A DNA stretch of 64,000 bases, from contig NZ_FQXY01000007.1 in assembly GCF_900130125.1 (NCBI RefSeq), positions 412,645 to 476,644 on the forward strand, written 5' to 3'. Each line of letters begins with the position of its first letter. The stretch's first letter is position 1. Of this stretch, positions 31,491 to 41,060 are shown piece by piece. The DNA comes from Bacteroides congonensis. GTDB lineage: Bacteria; Bacteroidota; Bacteroidia; Bacteroidales; Bacteroidaceae. The notes below the pieces were generated by a model, which was not told the DNA's origin, made no database searches, and saw nothing but the letters and a program-made list of their open reading frames with translations. The position numbers were made by a program, and so were the translations under genes.

Positions 31491-31571
31491 GTTTCCACAC
31501 CGAGAAACACTTTGTTCCTCGGTGTGGAACACTTTGTTGCTCACCGGGGAACCTCTTCCTGCTCACCGACC
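31491..31571. repeat. Decaying 22-bp tandem repeat with inverted repeat, in a 650-bp gene-free gap
   Basis: Three consecutive 22-bp units start at 31506, 31528 and 31550. The first two share AACACTTTGTT; the second and third share TGCTCACCG. The first unit also forms a perfect 12-bp inverted repeat with the sequence before it (TTCCACACCGAG at 31493-31504, CTCGGTGTGGAA at 31518-31529). The remainder of 31242-31868 holds no gene I can support, only AT-rich sequence. The function of the repeat is unknown. Confidence 0.7.
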
Positions 31572-31868
31572 AGGCTATAACAGCTCTCCGAAAAGAGCAT
31601 TTGAGCGCTAGTTTATCTCAGATATGAGAAAGTCCCAAAACAACCATATGAATACACATCCCTATAGAATAGAAGCAAATTGATGCAAATATAAAAAATT
31701 AGCATACTTTCTAATTCCACAAACAGGATATCACAGGCACTTCGGATTTACATCATCCCAAATTCCGGACGTTTTTCCTTTCACTATGAACAAGCGATTG
31801 ATATATAAAAATCTACAAGGAGAAAATATACATTTTTTCAGGTCAGCACATTTTTAATCTGATTCACT

Positions 31869-33869
31869 TCAACAGCCGTATTCTTTCAAAGTCTGCATCA
31901 GCTTCGCCCCATTAATCGGTTTCACCAGATAATCATCGCAACCCACTTTCAGAGCCGCCACCCGGTCTGCGTCAAAAGCATGAGCAGTCAAGGCGATAAT
32001 AGGAATCTGAGTATTGAACTTACGAATCTCGGCAGTCGCAGTACGTCCGTCCATGACCGGCATCTTCATATCCATCAGCACAAGGTCTACCGGTTGAGTC
32101 CGGACAATTTCAACAGCTTTCTGCCCATTCGGAGCATGCAATAACTGATACCGGTTTTTCAAGATAGAAGATACGAGGAAAAAGTTACTCTGAATATCTT
32201 CCACTACAAGCACCTTCTTCTTAAGTTTCACAGTATCTTCGGAAACAAGAGAAAGCCCTTTCTCCTTCTCCATGCCCTTTCCACGATTCTGTCGGGAAGA
32301 TTCCGCTCCACCGGCAGCCGATTCAAACCGACAAGGCAAAACCGCCCAGAAGAAAGAACCTTTTTCATATTCAGACTCGAATCCTATTTCTCCCCCACAA
32401 GCCTCAACGATAGCTTTACAAATAGACAGTCCCAGTCCGGTTCCCTGTGCAAATTCATCCAGTTTCTCAAAACGGTGGAATACCTTATCTTTTTTATCTT
32501 CGGGTATGCCGATACCTGTATCCCGGACATACAAACGAATATTACCGTCTATTTTCTCATACCCCATTTCAATAATCCCCTTGACGGTATATTTGATAGC
32601 GTTGGTTACAAAATTCATGAGAATCTGCGCCAAGCGGTTCTTATCCAGACGGACGATACAAGTTTCATAAGGATTCATGGCTACCAGACGGACTTGAGGA
32701 TTAGTGACACGTTGTTGCATGACAGCAGTCAATTCATTAAAATAGACAGTCAAATCAAACTCTTCGTACTTCAACTCTACCGAGCCGGCTTCTATTTTCG
32801 AAAGATCCAGAATATCATTAATCAGTTTCAGAAGCAATTCGTTATTAGCATTAATGATTTGGACGTACTCTTCTTTTTCTTCATCATCGTCTGTCACCAT
32901 CAACAAGTCAGAGAAACCGACGATAGCGTTTAACGGCGTACGGATTTCGTGACTCATATTCGCCAGAAAAGCGGATTTCAATTTATCGGATTGCTCGGCA
33001 CGGCTTCTTGCCTTTTCAAGTTCACCTATCATATGCTGCCGTTCGGTAACATCATCCACACGGATTACGACACCGTCAATATCCCCCTGTTCGTTGAATA
33101 TAGGAGTAGCAAATACTTCGATGACGTGCTTATTATCGAGATTGAATAATATGGATTCTACCTGACCGGATTGACGTGCACGCTGCATTACACAGTTCTC
33201 ACAAGGAGTATTACGATTATGCGCTGTCATGTAGCAAAGTTCTCCAGTCTTATAAGCTTCATAAGAAAGGCTCTTGCTGCAAAGTGAGATGTTTTCCCAT
33301 TGTACTATATAATCGTTCGCGATATATGCCAGACCTGAATTAATATTATTCAATACCAACTCATTCTGACGGTTCAACTGGATCATCCTTTGTTCGCTTT
33401 CAAGAAGTTCCTTTTTCGAGCGCACGGCCTCTTCGTAAAGGTTATCATATTTATCTTGCCACAAGACACGTTCGGTGACATCCTGCGTTATCACCAGATA
33501 ATTCGTAATTTCAGCCCTCTCATTGTGTACGAAAGAAACAGTAAACTCAAAGAATTTGATACCGGACAAGGTGGTAGGAAAAAGACGGCGCAAAGTATCA
33601 AAATTGTATTTCGCCACAAAACGTACAGTTTCTCCTTTCCTGATCTGTGCCTTGATTTCATCGGAGAAACTTGTATAGTCAAATAAATTATGCCCCAGAA
33701 TGTCTTTTTTGTCTTTTATCCCCATAGATTTCAACCGTGAGTAATTGACATCTATCATAAGACCATCCTTATCGTATAACTCCAGACCTACAGACAAGTC
33801 ATTAAAGATATTATGCAATAAATCATCAGTTATCTCATTCACCAAAGCCCGGGAATATTCTTTTTCCAT
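31869..33869 (-). CDS. Hybrid sensor histidine kinase (PAS-PAS-HisKA-HATPase-REC)
   Basis: The 666-residue soluble sensor has two PAS-like domains (about 20-135 and 165-275). HisKA follows with phospho-acceptor His307 in MSHEIRTPLNAIVGF. The HATPase has the N box (MNFVTNAIKY) and G boxes (DTGIGIP, GTGLGLS). A C-terminal receiver carries VVEDIQSN and LMDMKMPVMDG. No membrane segment is seen. The second PAS holds four cysteines (197, 212, 223, 226), the last two as CENC. This could bind a metal or sense redox state, as in related PAS proteins with a TPCxxC motif. No DNA-binding output is fused, so a separate phosphotransfer partner is needed. Confidence 0.9.
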   Translation of the reverse strand: MEKEYSRALVNEITDDLLHNIFNDLSVGLELYDKDGLMIDVNYSRLKSMGIKDKKDILGHNLFDYTSFSDEIKAQIRKGETVRFVAKYNFDTLRRLFPTTLSGIKFFEFTVSFVHNERAEITNYLVITQDVTERVLWQDKYDNLYEEAVRSKKELLESEQRMIQLNRQNELVLNNINSGLAYIANDYIVQWENISLCSKSLSYEAYKTGELCYMTAHNRNTPCENCVMQRARQSGQVESILFNLDNKHVIEVFATPIFNEQGDIDGVVIRVDDVTERQHMIGELEKARSRAEQSDKLKSAFLANMSHEIRTPLNAIVGFSDLLMVTDDDEEKEEYVQIINANNELLLKLINDILDLSKIEAGSVELKYEEFDLTVYFNELTAVMQQRVTNPQVRLVAMNPYETCIVRLDKNRLAQILMNFVTNAIKYTVKGIIEMGYEKIDGNIRLYVRDTGIGIPEDKKDKVFHRFEKLDEFAQGTGLGLSICKAIVEACGGEIGFESEYEKGSFFWAVLPCRFESAAGGAESSRQNRGKGMEKEKGLSLVSEDTVKLKKKVLVVEDIQSNFFLVSSILKNRYQLLHAPNGQKAVEIVRTQPVDLVLMDMKMPVMDGRTATAEIRKFNTQIPIIALTAHAFDADRVAALKVGCDDYLVKPINGAKLMQTLKEYGC

Positions 33870-33949
33870 GTAGCAAAATTTGTGTAATATTACAATCTTG
33901 TTTGTTTCAGCCGGGTAAAGTTACATAAATCTGTTGTTACATAATAATA

Positions 33950-33970
33950 AAAGGGGCAAATAGCCCCTTT
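33950..33970 (-). terminator. Terminator of the MurU-like/AmgK-RapZ operon
   Basis: An 8-bp perfect stem (AAAGGGGC / GCCCCTTT) with loop of 5 is followed on the minus strand by TTATTATTAT. It lies 9 bp after the stop at 33979. Confidence 0.65.
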
Positions 33971-33978
33971 AGGTGTCT

Positions 33979-34728
33979 CTATATAGAACTTCGGTACATA
34001 AAATCTTCCGCTTCGGACAATGTCTCCGGTTTGCCAATATCTATTAATCGCAAATTCCCAGTCAAGCAACCGGAGTAATTTACCTGCCGGCACGTGGCAA
34101 GATAAAAATCCATTATGGAGAATTTGCCTTCCCAACGCGGCGCATCCATCCATTGAAAAATAACGGGAGAAAGTACATGGATACCGCTGAATGCATATTC
34201 CTGATAAAGGGACTGATTATACAGGAAGCCTTCCGGTTTCACCTGTCCCGTATCTTTATTAATCCACCCGCAAAGTCTCTTGTCCGTATCAAAAAGGAGA
34301 TAACGGGAAGTTTTGCGCCGACTGGCAAGCAAAGTGGCTGCCCCTCCATCTTGCAGGTGATAATCATAGAGCTTTTTCAAATCAATGTCCGAAAGAATAT
34401 CTACATTATGAATCAGGAAAGGTTCATTAGAATTCTCAAAGAAAGTACGGGCTTTCTTTATACCTCCTCCCGTATCAAGCAACAGGTCACGTTCGTCGGA
34501 GATATGTATGGCAAGCCCGAAATTATCGTTCATTTTCAGGAAATCAAGTATCTGTCCCCCGAAGTGATGGATGTTAATCACTATTTCCGTAAAGCCGGAT
34601 GCTTTCAGTTTGAGGATAACATGTTCCAACATCGGCCGTCCGGCTACGGGGACAAGAGCTTTGGGCATGGTGTCGGTCAACGGTTTCAGGCGGCTGCCCA
34701 AACCGGCAGCGAATATCATAGCTTTCAT
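33979..34728 (-). CDS. Sugar-1-phosphate nucleotidyltransferase, MurU-like
   Basis: The roughly 249-residue enzyme starts MKAMIFAAGLGSRLKPLTDTMPKALVPVAGRPMLEH, the nucleotide-binding G-x-G-x-R...PK signature of nucleotidyltransferases. It closely resembles MurU (MurNAc-1-phosphate uridylyltransferase). Further blocks are FLIHNVDILSDIDL (metal-binding Asp) and AFSGIHVLSPVIF. Directly upstream lies a kinase with AmgK-type motifs, so the pair reproduces the AmgK-MurU route that turns recycled MurNAc into UDP-MurNAc without the de novo pathway. The frame is open to 34755, which would overlap the kinase gene. The ATG at 34728 gives the family start. Confidence 0.82.
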   Translation of the reverse strand: MKAMIFAAGLGSRLKPLTDTMPKALVPVAGRPMLEHVILKLKASGFTEIVINIHHFGGQILDFLKMNDNFGLAIHISDERDLLLDTGGGIKKARTFFENSNEPFLIHNVDILSDIDLKKLYDYHLQDGGAATLLASRRKTSRYLLFDTDKRLCGWINKDTGQVKPEGFLYNQSLYQEYAFSGIHVLSPVIFQWMDAPRWEGKFSIMDFYLATCRQVNYSGCLTGNLRLIDIGKPETLSEAEDFMYRSSI

Positions 34729-34735
34729 ACCTCTT

Positions 34736-36169
34736 CTACACAGTTGTTGCTTCAAACGTACGTTCTATATTCTGTTCACGGTGCACCAGTTCCACTTTCA
34801 CTCCGAATTTCCGGTTCAGACGTTCCGCCAGATGCTGGGCTGAATAAACGGAACGATGTTGTCCGCCGGTACAACCGAAGCAGACAGACAGGTTACTGAA
34901 TCCCCGTTCCACGTACCGTTTCACGGAAGCGTCGACCAAAGCATATACATGGTCGAGGAAATGAAGTATCTCCCCGTCTTCTTCGAGAAAAGTGATTACA
35001 GGTTCGTCCAATCCGGTAAAAGGCTTATATCGTTCATATTTTCCGGGGTTATTCACGGCACGGCAGTCAAAGACATAACCGCCCCCATTGCCTGTCGGAT
35101 CGTCGGGAATGCCTTTCTTATAAGCAAAACTCATTACTTTGACGGTCAGTTGACGCTTTTTCAAATCATCTGTGAATTGCTTTAATCCGGTCAGTTCACG
35201 CAGAACTTTGCAGAGATACGGATATTCCGGATAATCTTCCTTCAGCAGTCCGCGCAAATTTGCGATGGCATAAGGGACACTTTGGATAAAATGAGGTTTC
35301 TTCTCGAAATAACCACGGAATCCGTAAGCGCCGAGCACCTGCAAGGTACGGAAAAGAACGAAATGACGGAGCTGGCTATAGAAATAAGGCTCGTCAATCG
35401 GCTGATATTTACGGAGGGCTTCTATGTATTCCTGTAATAGTTCCTTACGAAGGCTGTCGGGATATTTCGCCTTTGCCTGCCACAAGAAAGAGGCAATATC
35501 ATAATAAAACGGGCCTTTACGTCCGCCCTGAAAGTCAATGAACCAAGGCTGCCCGTCCTTTATCATCACATTGCGGCTCTGAAAATCACGATACATAAAT
35601 GTAGCGGAAGAACTGCGGAGCAGGACATCACTCATTTTCTGGAAATCATCTTCCAGTTTGTCTTCCTGAAACTCCATTCCGGTAGCTTTAAGAAAACAGT
35701 ATTTAAAGTAATTCAAATCCCAGAGAATGGAACGCTGGTTGAACTCCGGCTGGGGATGGCAACGGGAAAAATCGAACCCGTCGGCTCCGGCAAACTGGAT
35801 GGCGGGAAGCAGCCGAATCGTCTTGCGAAGCAACTCTTTTTCTTCTTCTGAGAATACACTGGTGGCACGCCCTTTTTCAATGGCATGGAATAATAAGGTA
35901 TCGCCCAAATCTTCTTGCAGGTAACAGGCCTTGTCATCCGACACGATATGGACTTCGGGAACAGGCAGACCGCTTTTGCGGAAATGAGCTGCCATATAGA
36001 GAAAAGCTTCATTCTCGTCAATGGAAGTTCCATACACTCCGATCAATGTCTGTACGCCTGTCAGCCGGAAATAGCGGCGGTTGGAGCCGGAAGACGGTAG
36101 TTCTGTTATATTCTCTGCGGGGACGCCCGTATATGCCTGATAAAGTTTCTGTAGTTCTCCGGTAATCAT
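34736..36169 (-). CDS. Sugar kinase (AmgK/APH-like) fused to a RapZ C-terminal domain
   Basis: The 477-residue protein has two domains. Residues about 1-330 are an aminoglycoside-phosphotransferase-fold kinase with the loops seen in AmgK (MYRDFQSRNVM and FIDFQGGRKGPFYYDIASFL). AmgK phosphorylates MurNAc/GlcNAc at C1. Residues about 345-470 match the C-terminal domain of RapZ: SFAYKKGIP, FDCRAVNNPG, GLDEPVITFLEE and CFGCTGGQHRSVYSAQHLAERL. In E. coli that domain binds RNA and GlcN6P and controls GlmS. The P-loop kinase domain of classical RapZ is absent and replaced by the APH domain. The fusion links amino-sugar recycling to an amino-sugar sensor. Confidence 0.85.
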   Translation of the reverse strand: MITGELQKLYQAYTGVPAENITELPSSGSNRRYFRLTGVQTLIGVYGTSIDENEAFLYMAAHFRKSGLPVPEVHIVSDDKACYLQEDLGDTLLFHAIEKGRATSVFSEEEKELLRKTIRLLPAIQFAGADGFDFSRCHPQPEFNQRSILWDLNYFKYCFLKATGMEFQEDKLEDDFQKMSDVLLRSSSATFMYRDFQSRNVMIKDGQPWFIDFQGGRKGPFYYDIASFLWQAKAKYPDSLRKELLQEYIEALRKYQPIDEPYFYSQLRHFVLFRTLQVLGAYGFRGYFEKKPHFIQSVPYAIANLRGLLKEDYPEYPYLCKVLRELTGLKQFTDDLKKRQLTVKVMSFAYKKGIPDDPTGNGGGYVFDCRAVNNPGKYERYKPFTGLDEPVITFLEEDGEILHFLDHVYALVDASVKRYVERGFSNLSVCFGCTGGQHRSVYSAQHLAERLNRKFGVKVELVHREQNIERTFEATTV

Positions 36170-36188
36170 AGTCTCGTATATTTTCGGG

Positions 36189-36196
36189 CAAAGATA
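36189..36196 (-). promoter_or_regulatory. -7 box (TATCTTTG) of the kinase-RapZ fusion gene
   Basis: A perfect TATCTTTG on the minus strand lies 19 bp before the ATG at 36169. A plus-strand copy for the HTCS gene lies at 36253-36260, giving a divergent promoter pair. Confidence 0.55.
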
Positions 36197-36252
36197 GGGA
36201 TAATAACTAAAAAATAAGGGGTCTGATTCAAGTAATATTCATCCGAATACAC

Positions 36253-36260
36253 TATCTTTG
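36253..36260 (+). promoter_or_regulatory. -7 box (TATCTTTG) of the HTCS gene
   Basis: It matches the -7 consensus and lies 24 bp before the ATG at 36285. No ribosome-binding purine tract is evident, which is common in Bacteroides. Confidence 0.55.
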
Positions 36261-36284
36261 TTTCAGTTAAACTGACCTGATTCC

Positions 36285-39200
36285 ATGAAAAAAAGAATTC
36301 TGATACTACTATGTACTGCATTTATCATACAGCTTGCCGGCATTCTCCCCCTTCAAGCCGGACACTATTACTATAAGCAAATCTCCCTGAAAGACGGATT
36401 GCCTTCCACGGTGAGGTGTATCCTGACGGACGAACAAGGCTTCGTATGGATAGGAACACGCTCCGGTTTGGGACGATACGACGGACATGAACTTAAGAAA
36501 TACGTTCATCAGGCTGATAACCCTCACTCCATTCCTCATAACCTAATCTATCAGATGATAGAAGACGAACAGAATAACATATGGATTCTGACGGATAAGG
36601 GAGTGGCACGCTATCAGCGGCAGAGTGATGATTTCTTCATACCGGTAAATGAAACAGGAAATAACATCATCGTTTATTCCGTTTGCCTGACTAAAGGCGG
36701 AGTCTTGTTCGGCTCGAAAAACAAGATATTTTTCTATAACTACCAGGATACCTCTTTCCGTCTCCTGCAATCATTCGACCTGGTGTCCAATTACAATGTC
36801 ACCCTGCTGAGCCTTTGGGACGAACATACACTACTCTGTTGCAGCCGGTGGCAAGGCCTGCTCCTGCTCGACCTGAAGACCGGAAAATGCAGCCGTCCGC
36901 CTTTCGATTGCGGAAAGGAAATCATGAATGTGCTCATAGACTCACAAAAAAGGATATGGGTAGCTCCTTACAACGGGGGATTGAATTGCCTGACCCGTGA
37001 CGGCAAATTACTGGGCACTTACACTACCCGCAATTCATCCCTGAGCAACAACGTCGTATTAAGCCTTGCCGAACGGGAAGGGCAAATATGGATTGGAACA
37101 GACGGGGGCGGCATCAATATCCTCGACCCGGAAACGGGACAATTTTCTCTTTTGGAACATATCCCCGGAAGGGATAATTATTCACTTCCCGCCAATTCTA
37201 TCTTATGTCTTTACAACGACCGGAACAATAATATATGGGCAGGCAGCATCCGCAACGGGCTAATCAGCATCCGGGAAGTTTCCATGAAAACTTATAAGGA
37301 CGTATTGCCCGGCAATGACCGCGGACTAAGCAACGCTACTGTCCTGAGTCTTTTCCAGGAATCAGAAAGCCGGATATGGATAGGCACGGACGGAGGCGGT
37401 ATAAACAGTTTCAATCCGCTTACGGAGAAATTCACTCATTACCCTTCGACTTGGGAAGATAAGGTGGCGTCTATCTGCGCGTTTACTCCCGGCAAATTAT
37501 TGATTTCCCTTTTCTCGCAGGGAGTATTCATTTTCAATCCGGCAACCGGAGAAAAACAACCTTTCACCATTGTCGATGCTGAAACAAACGCTCGTCTCTG
37601 CAACCGGGGAAAAGCCGTGAATTTATTACAAAACACACCGCATAGTATCCTATTTCTAGGGGAGCATATTTATAAGTACAACCTGAAAGAGCAAACTTTC
37701 AGCATCGCTACAGAACAGGAAGGACAGGATATCATCGGTGCTCTCCTACCAATCGGCAATTATCAGGAGCATACTTATCTGAGCGATACAAAGCATATTT
37801 ATGAACTGGATAACCGTACAAACCGGCTGAAAGCCCTGTACTCTTGTCAGAAAGACACGATTATCAATTCTGTTTCACGGGACGAAGAGGGCAATTTCTG
37901 GATTGGAAACAATTACGGATTGGTGCATTACAGCCCCAGTACAAAGACAAAGACTCCGATACCGACTTCCCTGTTCGGCGAAATCACCCTGATAGTATGT
38001 GACCAGCAGGGAAAAGTATGGATAGGAGCCGACAGTATGTTATTCGCCTGGTTGATTAAGGAAAAGAAGTTTGTCCTGTTCGGAGAATCCGACGGCGTCA
38101 TCCTAAACGAATACCTTTCCAAGCCCCAGCTATTGAGCATGCAGGGAGAGGTATATATGGGCGGGGTAAAAGGTCTGCTGCATATCAACAGCAACCTTCC
38201 TTTAACGACATCCGAACTTCCCCAACTCCAGTTGTCGGATGTCATTATCAACGGAGAGTCCGGCAATAATGAGTTGAGCGGCAATCCGAAAGGAATCACC
38301 GCACCCTGGAACAGTAATATTACTATCCGGGTGATGTCAAAAGAGGAAGATATCTTCCGCCAAAAAGTATATAAATACCAGATAGAAGGGCTGAACGACC
38401 AGCAAATCGAATCTTACAATCCCGAACTGGCTATACGCTCACTGCCACCGGGGAGTTATAAAATCATGGCTTCCTGTACCGCAAAGGACGGTAGTTGGAT
38501 TCCCAGTCAGGAAGTACTTGAACTGACGATTCTTCCGCCGTGGTATCGCACGTGGTGGTTCATCCTGAGCTGCGCGATTTTCGTTGCCGCCGTTATCATA
38601 GAAACGTTCCGAAGGACATTGAAACGTAAAGAAGAAAAATTAAAGTGGGCAATGAAGGAACATGAGCAACAGGTGTATGAGGAAAAAGTACGTTTCCTCA
38701 TTAACATCAGCCATGAGCTTCGTACTCCATTGACACTGATACACGCTCCGCTCAGCAGGATATTGAAATCATTATCTTCCGACGACAATCATTATCTTCC
38801 GTTGAAAGCTATTTACAGACAGTCGCAACGCATGAAGAATCTCATAAACATGGTGCTTGACGTGCGCAAGATGGAAGTCGGAGAAAGTAAAATGCAAATA
38901 CAGCCTCATCCACTCAACCAATGGATTGAGCACGTATCACAGGACTTCATCAATGAGGGTGAAGCCAAGAATGTACGAATCCGCTATACACTCGACCCGA
39001 GGATTGAAACTGTCAGCTTCGATAAGGACAAGTGTGAAACTATTTTAAGCAACCTGCTTATTAATGCCCTGAAACATAGTCCCGAAAATACGGAAATTAC
39101 AATTACCTCAGAGTTACTTCCCGAAGCCGGCAGAGTACGTATCTCCATTATCGACCAGGGAAACGGATTGCAGCAGGTAGATATCCGGAAACTCTTTACC

Positions 39201-40232
39201 CGCTTCTATCAGGGAACGGGAGAGCAAAGCGGAACGGGAATCGGGCTGTCTTATTCAAAGATTCTTGTTGAGCTGCACGGCGGTTCTATCGGCGCCCGTA
39301 ATAATCAGGAAACCGGTGCTACTTTCTTCTTCGAACTTCCTCTAAAACAAGGAACTGAAGAGATTATCTGCCAACCCAAAGCGTACCTGAACGAACTGAT
39401 TAATGACGACAAGAATGAACGTATACCGGACGAGAGTAATTTCGACACTGCTCCTTATACGATTTTAGTCGTGGATGACAATCCCGACCTGACAGATTTC
39501 CTGAAGAAATCACTGGGAGAATATTTCAAACGCATAGTAATCGCTTCGGACGGTGTGGAAGCGCTGCAACTTATCAAAAATCATGCACCGGATATCATTG
39601 TCAGTGACGTGATGATGCCGCGAATGAACGGATACGAACTTTGTAAGAACATGAAGGAAGATATTACCATCAGCCATATTCCTATCATTCTGCTGACGGC
39701 AAGAGATGATAAACAAAGCCAGTTGAGCGGTTACAAGAATGGAGCGGACGGCTATCTGACAAAGCCTTTCGAAATAGAGATGCTGATGGAAATTATCCGT
39801 AACCGGTTAAAGAACCGGGAGTCTACCAAGAAAAGGTACCTGAACGCAGGATTAATCCCCGCAGCGGAAGAAAGTACGTTCAGTCAGGCAGACGAAACAT
39901 TCCTGTTGAAACTGAATCAGATTATTCAGGTGAATCTGGACAGCAGTAGTTTAGATGTCACTTTTATCTGTAAAGAGATAGGAATGAGCCGGGCTTCGCT
40001 TTATAACAAGTTGAAAGCGCTGACTGATATGGGAGCCAATGATTATATCAATAAATTCCGGATGGAAAAAGCGATTACGTTAATCACGGGCACGGAAATG
40101 TCATTCACGGAAATCGCGGAGAAAGTTGGATTCACGACTTCGCGCTATTTCAGTACGGCTTTCAAGCAATATACGGGAGATACGCCGACACAGTACAAGG
40201 AAAAACGGAAACAGGAAAAAAAGAGCGAATAA
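36285..40232 (+). CDS. Hybrid two-component system regulator (HTCS), one-protein sensor/activator
   Basis: The 1315-residue protein has a signal peptide (about 1-25), then two seven-bladed propellers built of Reg_prop repeats (for example GLPSTVRCILTDEQGFVWIGT, IWIGTDGGGIN) to about 650. A Y_Y_Y domain (about 690-750) and one membrane helix (about 756-775) follow. The cytoplasmic part has HisKA (His810 in SHELRTPL), HATPase (GTGIGLSYSK), a receiver (Asp1108 in VSDVMMPRMNG) and an AraC-type HTH (about 1210-1312, ending YFSTAFKQYTGDTPTQY). HTCS proteins bind a periplasmic sugar and activate a polysaccharide utilisation locus. None adjoins it directly; the nearest is the mucin-type locus ending at 30.1 kb. 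The target is therefore unknown. Confidence 0.93.
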   Translation: MKKRILILLCTAFIIQLAGILPLQAGHYYYKQISLKDGLPSTVRCILTDEQGFVWIGTRSGLGRYDGHELKKYVHQADNPHSIPHNLIYQMIEDEQNNIWILTDKGVARYQRQSDDFFIPVNETGNNIIVYSVCLTKGGVLFGSKNKIFFYNYQDTSFRLLQSFDLVSNYNVTLLSLWDEHTLLCCSRWQGLLLLDLKTGKCSRPPFDCGKEIMNVLIDSQKRIWVAPYNGGLNCLTRDGKLLGTYTTRNSSLSNNVVLSLAEREGQIWIGTDGGGINILDPETGQFSLLEHIPGRDNYSLPANSILCLYNDRNNNIWAGSIRNGLISIREVSMKTYKDVLPGNDRGLSNATVLSLFQESESRIWIGTDGGGINSFNPLTEKFTHYPSTWEDKVASICAFTPGKLLISLFSQGVFIFNPATGEKQPFTIVDAETNARLCNRGKAVNLLQNTPHSILFLGEHIYKYNLKEQTFSIATEQEGQDIIGALLPIGNYQEHTYLSDTKHIYELDNRTNRLKALYSCQKDTIINSVSRDEEGNFWIGNNYGLVHYSPSTKTKTPIPTSLFGEITLIVCDQQGKVWIGADSMLFAWLIKEKKFVLFGESDGVILNEYLSKPQLLSMQGEVYMGGVKGLLHINSNLPLTTSELPQLQLSDVIINGESGNNELSGNPKGITAPWNSNITIRVMSKEEDIFRQKVYKYQIEGLNDQQIESYNPELAIRSLPPGSYKIMASCTAKDGSWIPSQEVLELTILPPWYRTWWFILSCAIFVAAVIIETFRRTLKRKEEKLKWAMKEHEQQVYEEKVRFLINISHELRTPLTLIHAPLSRILKSLSSDDNHYLPLKAIYRQSQRMKNLINMVLDVRKMEVGESKMQIQPHPLNQWIEHVSQDFINEGEAKNVRIRYTLDPRIETVSFDKDKCETILSNLLINALKHSPENTEITITSELLPEAGRVRISIIDQGNGLQQVDIRKLFTRFYQGTGEQSGTGIGLSYSKILVELHGGSIGARNNQETGATFFFELPLKQGTEEIICQPKAYLNELINDDKNERIPDESNFDTAPYTILVVDDNPDLTDFLKKSLGEYFKRIVIASDGVEALQLIKNHAPDIIVSDVMMPRMNGYELCKNMKEDITISHIPIILLTARDDKQSQLSGYKNGADGYLTKPFEIEMLMEIIRNRLKNRESTKKRYLNAGLIPAAEESTFSQADETFLLKLNQIIQVNLDSSSLDVTFICKEIGMSRASLYNKLKALTDMGANDYINKFRMEKAITLITGTEMSFTEIAEKVGFTTSRYFSTAFKQYTGDTPTQYKEKRKQEKKSE

Positions 40233-40261
40233 TAGCTTTTACTACTAAAAAAGATAAAGAA

Positions 40262-40308
40262 AAACGGTGAACACTACGCAGTCATAACCTGCCTGATGTC
40301 CACCGTTT
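40262..40308 (-). terminator. Terminator of the carbon-metabolism operon
   Basis: AAACGGTG (40262-40269) pairs with CACCGTTT (40301-40308), with extra ACA/TGT pairing inside. On the minus strand it is followed by TTTCTTTATC. It lies 29 bp after the stop at 40337. Confidence 0.6.
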
Positions 40309-40336
40309 ATCACATATAATCGCATCTCACTTACAT

Positions 40337-40993
40337 TCAGCCATTCACTTTCTTGTAGTCCTCCAGGAATTTCTTCAATCCCGAATCCGTCAACGGATGA
40401 TTGAGCAATCCCTTGATAGCACTCAACGGACAAGTAGCCACGTCTGCTCCTACTTCCACACATTCGATGATATGTTTCGTGTTACGGATAGAGGCAGCCA
40501 ATACTTGAGTCTTGTAATCGTACGTACGATACATACGTACAATATCGCCAACAAGTCCTACCCCATCTTCGCAAATATCATCCAAGCGTCCCACAAAAGG
40601 TGAAACATAAGTAGCTCCGGCTTTAGCGGCCAGTAATGCCTGCCCTACGGAAAAGACCAATGTACAGTTTGTACGAATTTTCTTCTCCTTAAAATGCTTG
40701 ATAGCTTTGATGCCATCGGCAATACAAGGCACTTTCACCACGATATGCGGGTCGAGCGCGGCAAGTTCCTCGCCTTCGCGAATCATACCCTCATAATCGG
40801 TCGCTATCACTTCGGCACTCACGTCGCCATTGACAATCTTGCATATCTTGACATAATGTTCACGCTGGTTTTGCGTACCCTTGATACCTTCTTTCGCCAT
40901 CAGCGAAGGATTGGTAGTCACTCCGTCAAGTACTCCGAGGTCATATGCCTCTTGAATCTGCTCCAAATTGGCCGTGTCAATAAAAAACTTCAT
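40337..40993 (-). CDS. Fructose-6-phosphate aldolase / short transaldolase
   Basis: The 218-residue protein is of the TalC/Fsa subfamily: [32 protein letters not shown] at the start, Schiff-base Lys87 in HIVVKVPC, then [32 protein letters not shown] and [16 protein letters not shown] ends. Its cytosolic role is transfer or cleavage of a dihydroxyacetone unit from fructose 6-phosphate or sedoheptulose 7-phosphate. The choice between true transaldolase and aldolase is not safe from sequence alone. It follows the class I FBA gene by 67 bp on the same strand. Confidence 0.9.
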   Translation of the reverse strand: MKFFIDTANLEQIQEAYDLGVLDGVTTNPSLMAKEGIKGTQNQREHYVKICKIVNGDVSAEVIATDYEGMIREGEELAALDPHIVVKVPCIADGIKAIKHFKEKKIRTNCTLVFSVGQALLAAKAGATYVSPFVGRLDDICEDGVGLVGDIVRMYRTYDYKTQVLAASIRNTKHIIECVEVGADVATCPLSAIKGLLNHPLTDSGLKKFLEDYKKVNG

Positions 40994-41060
40994 ACTTCTA
41001 ATTTTTAATGGTTAACTATCTAATAGTCAAAGATAAGAATTAATTTCCATTCTTCCGGGA

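Noticed and set aside
31506..31571. Possible CRISPR remnant
   Set aside because: The 22-bp units are directly abutting, with no unique spacers and no cas genes nearby.
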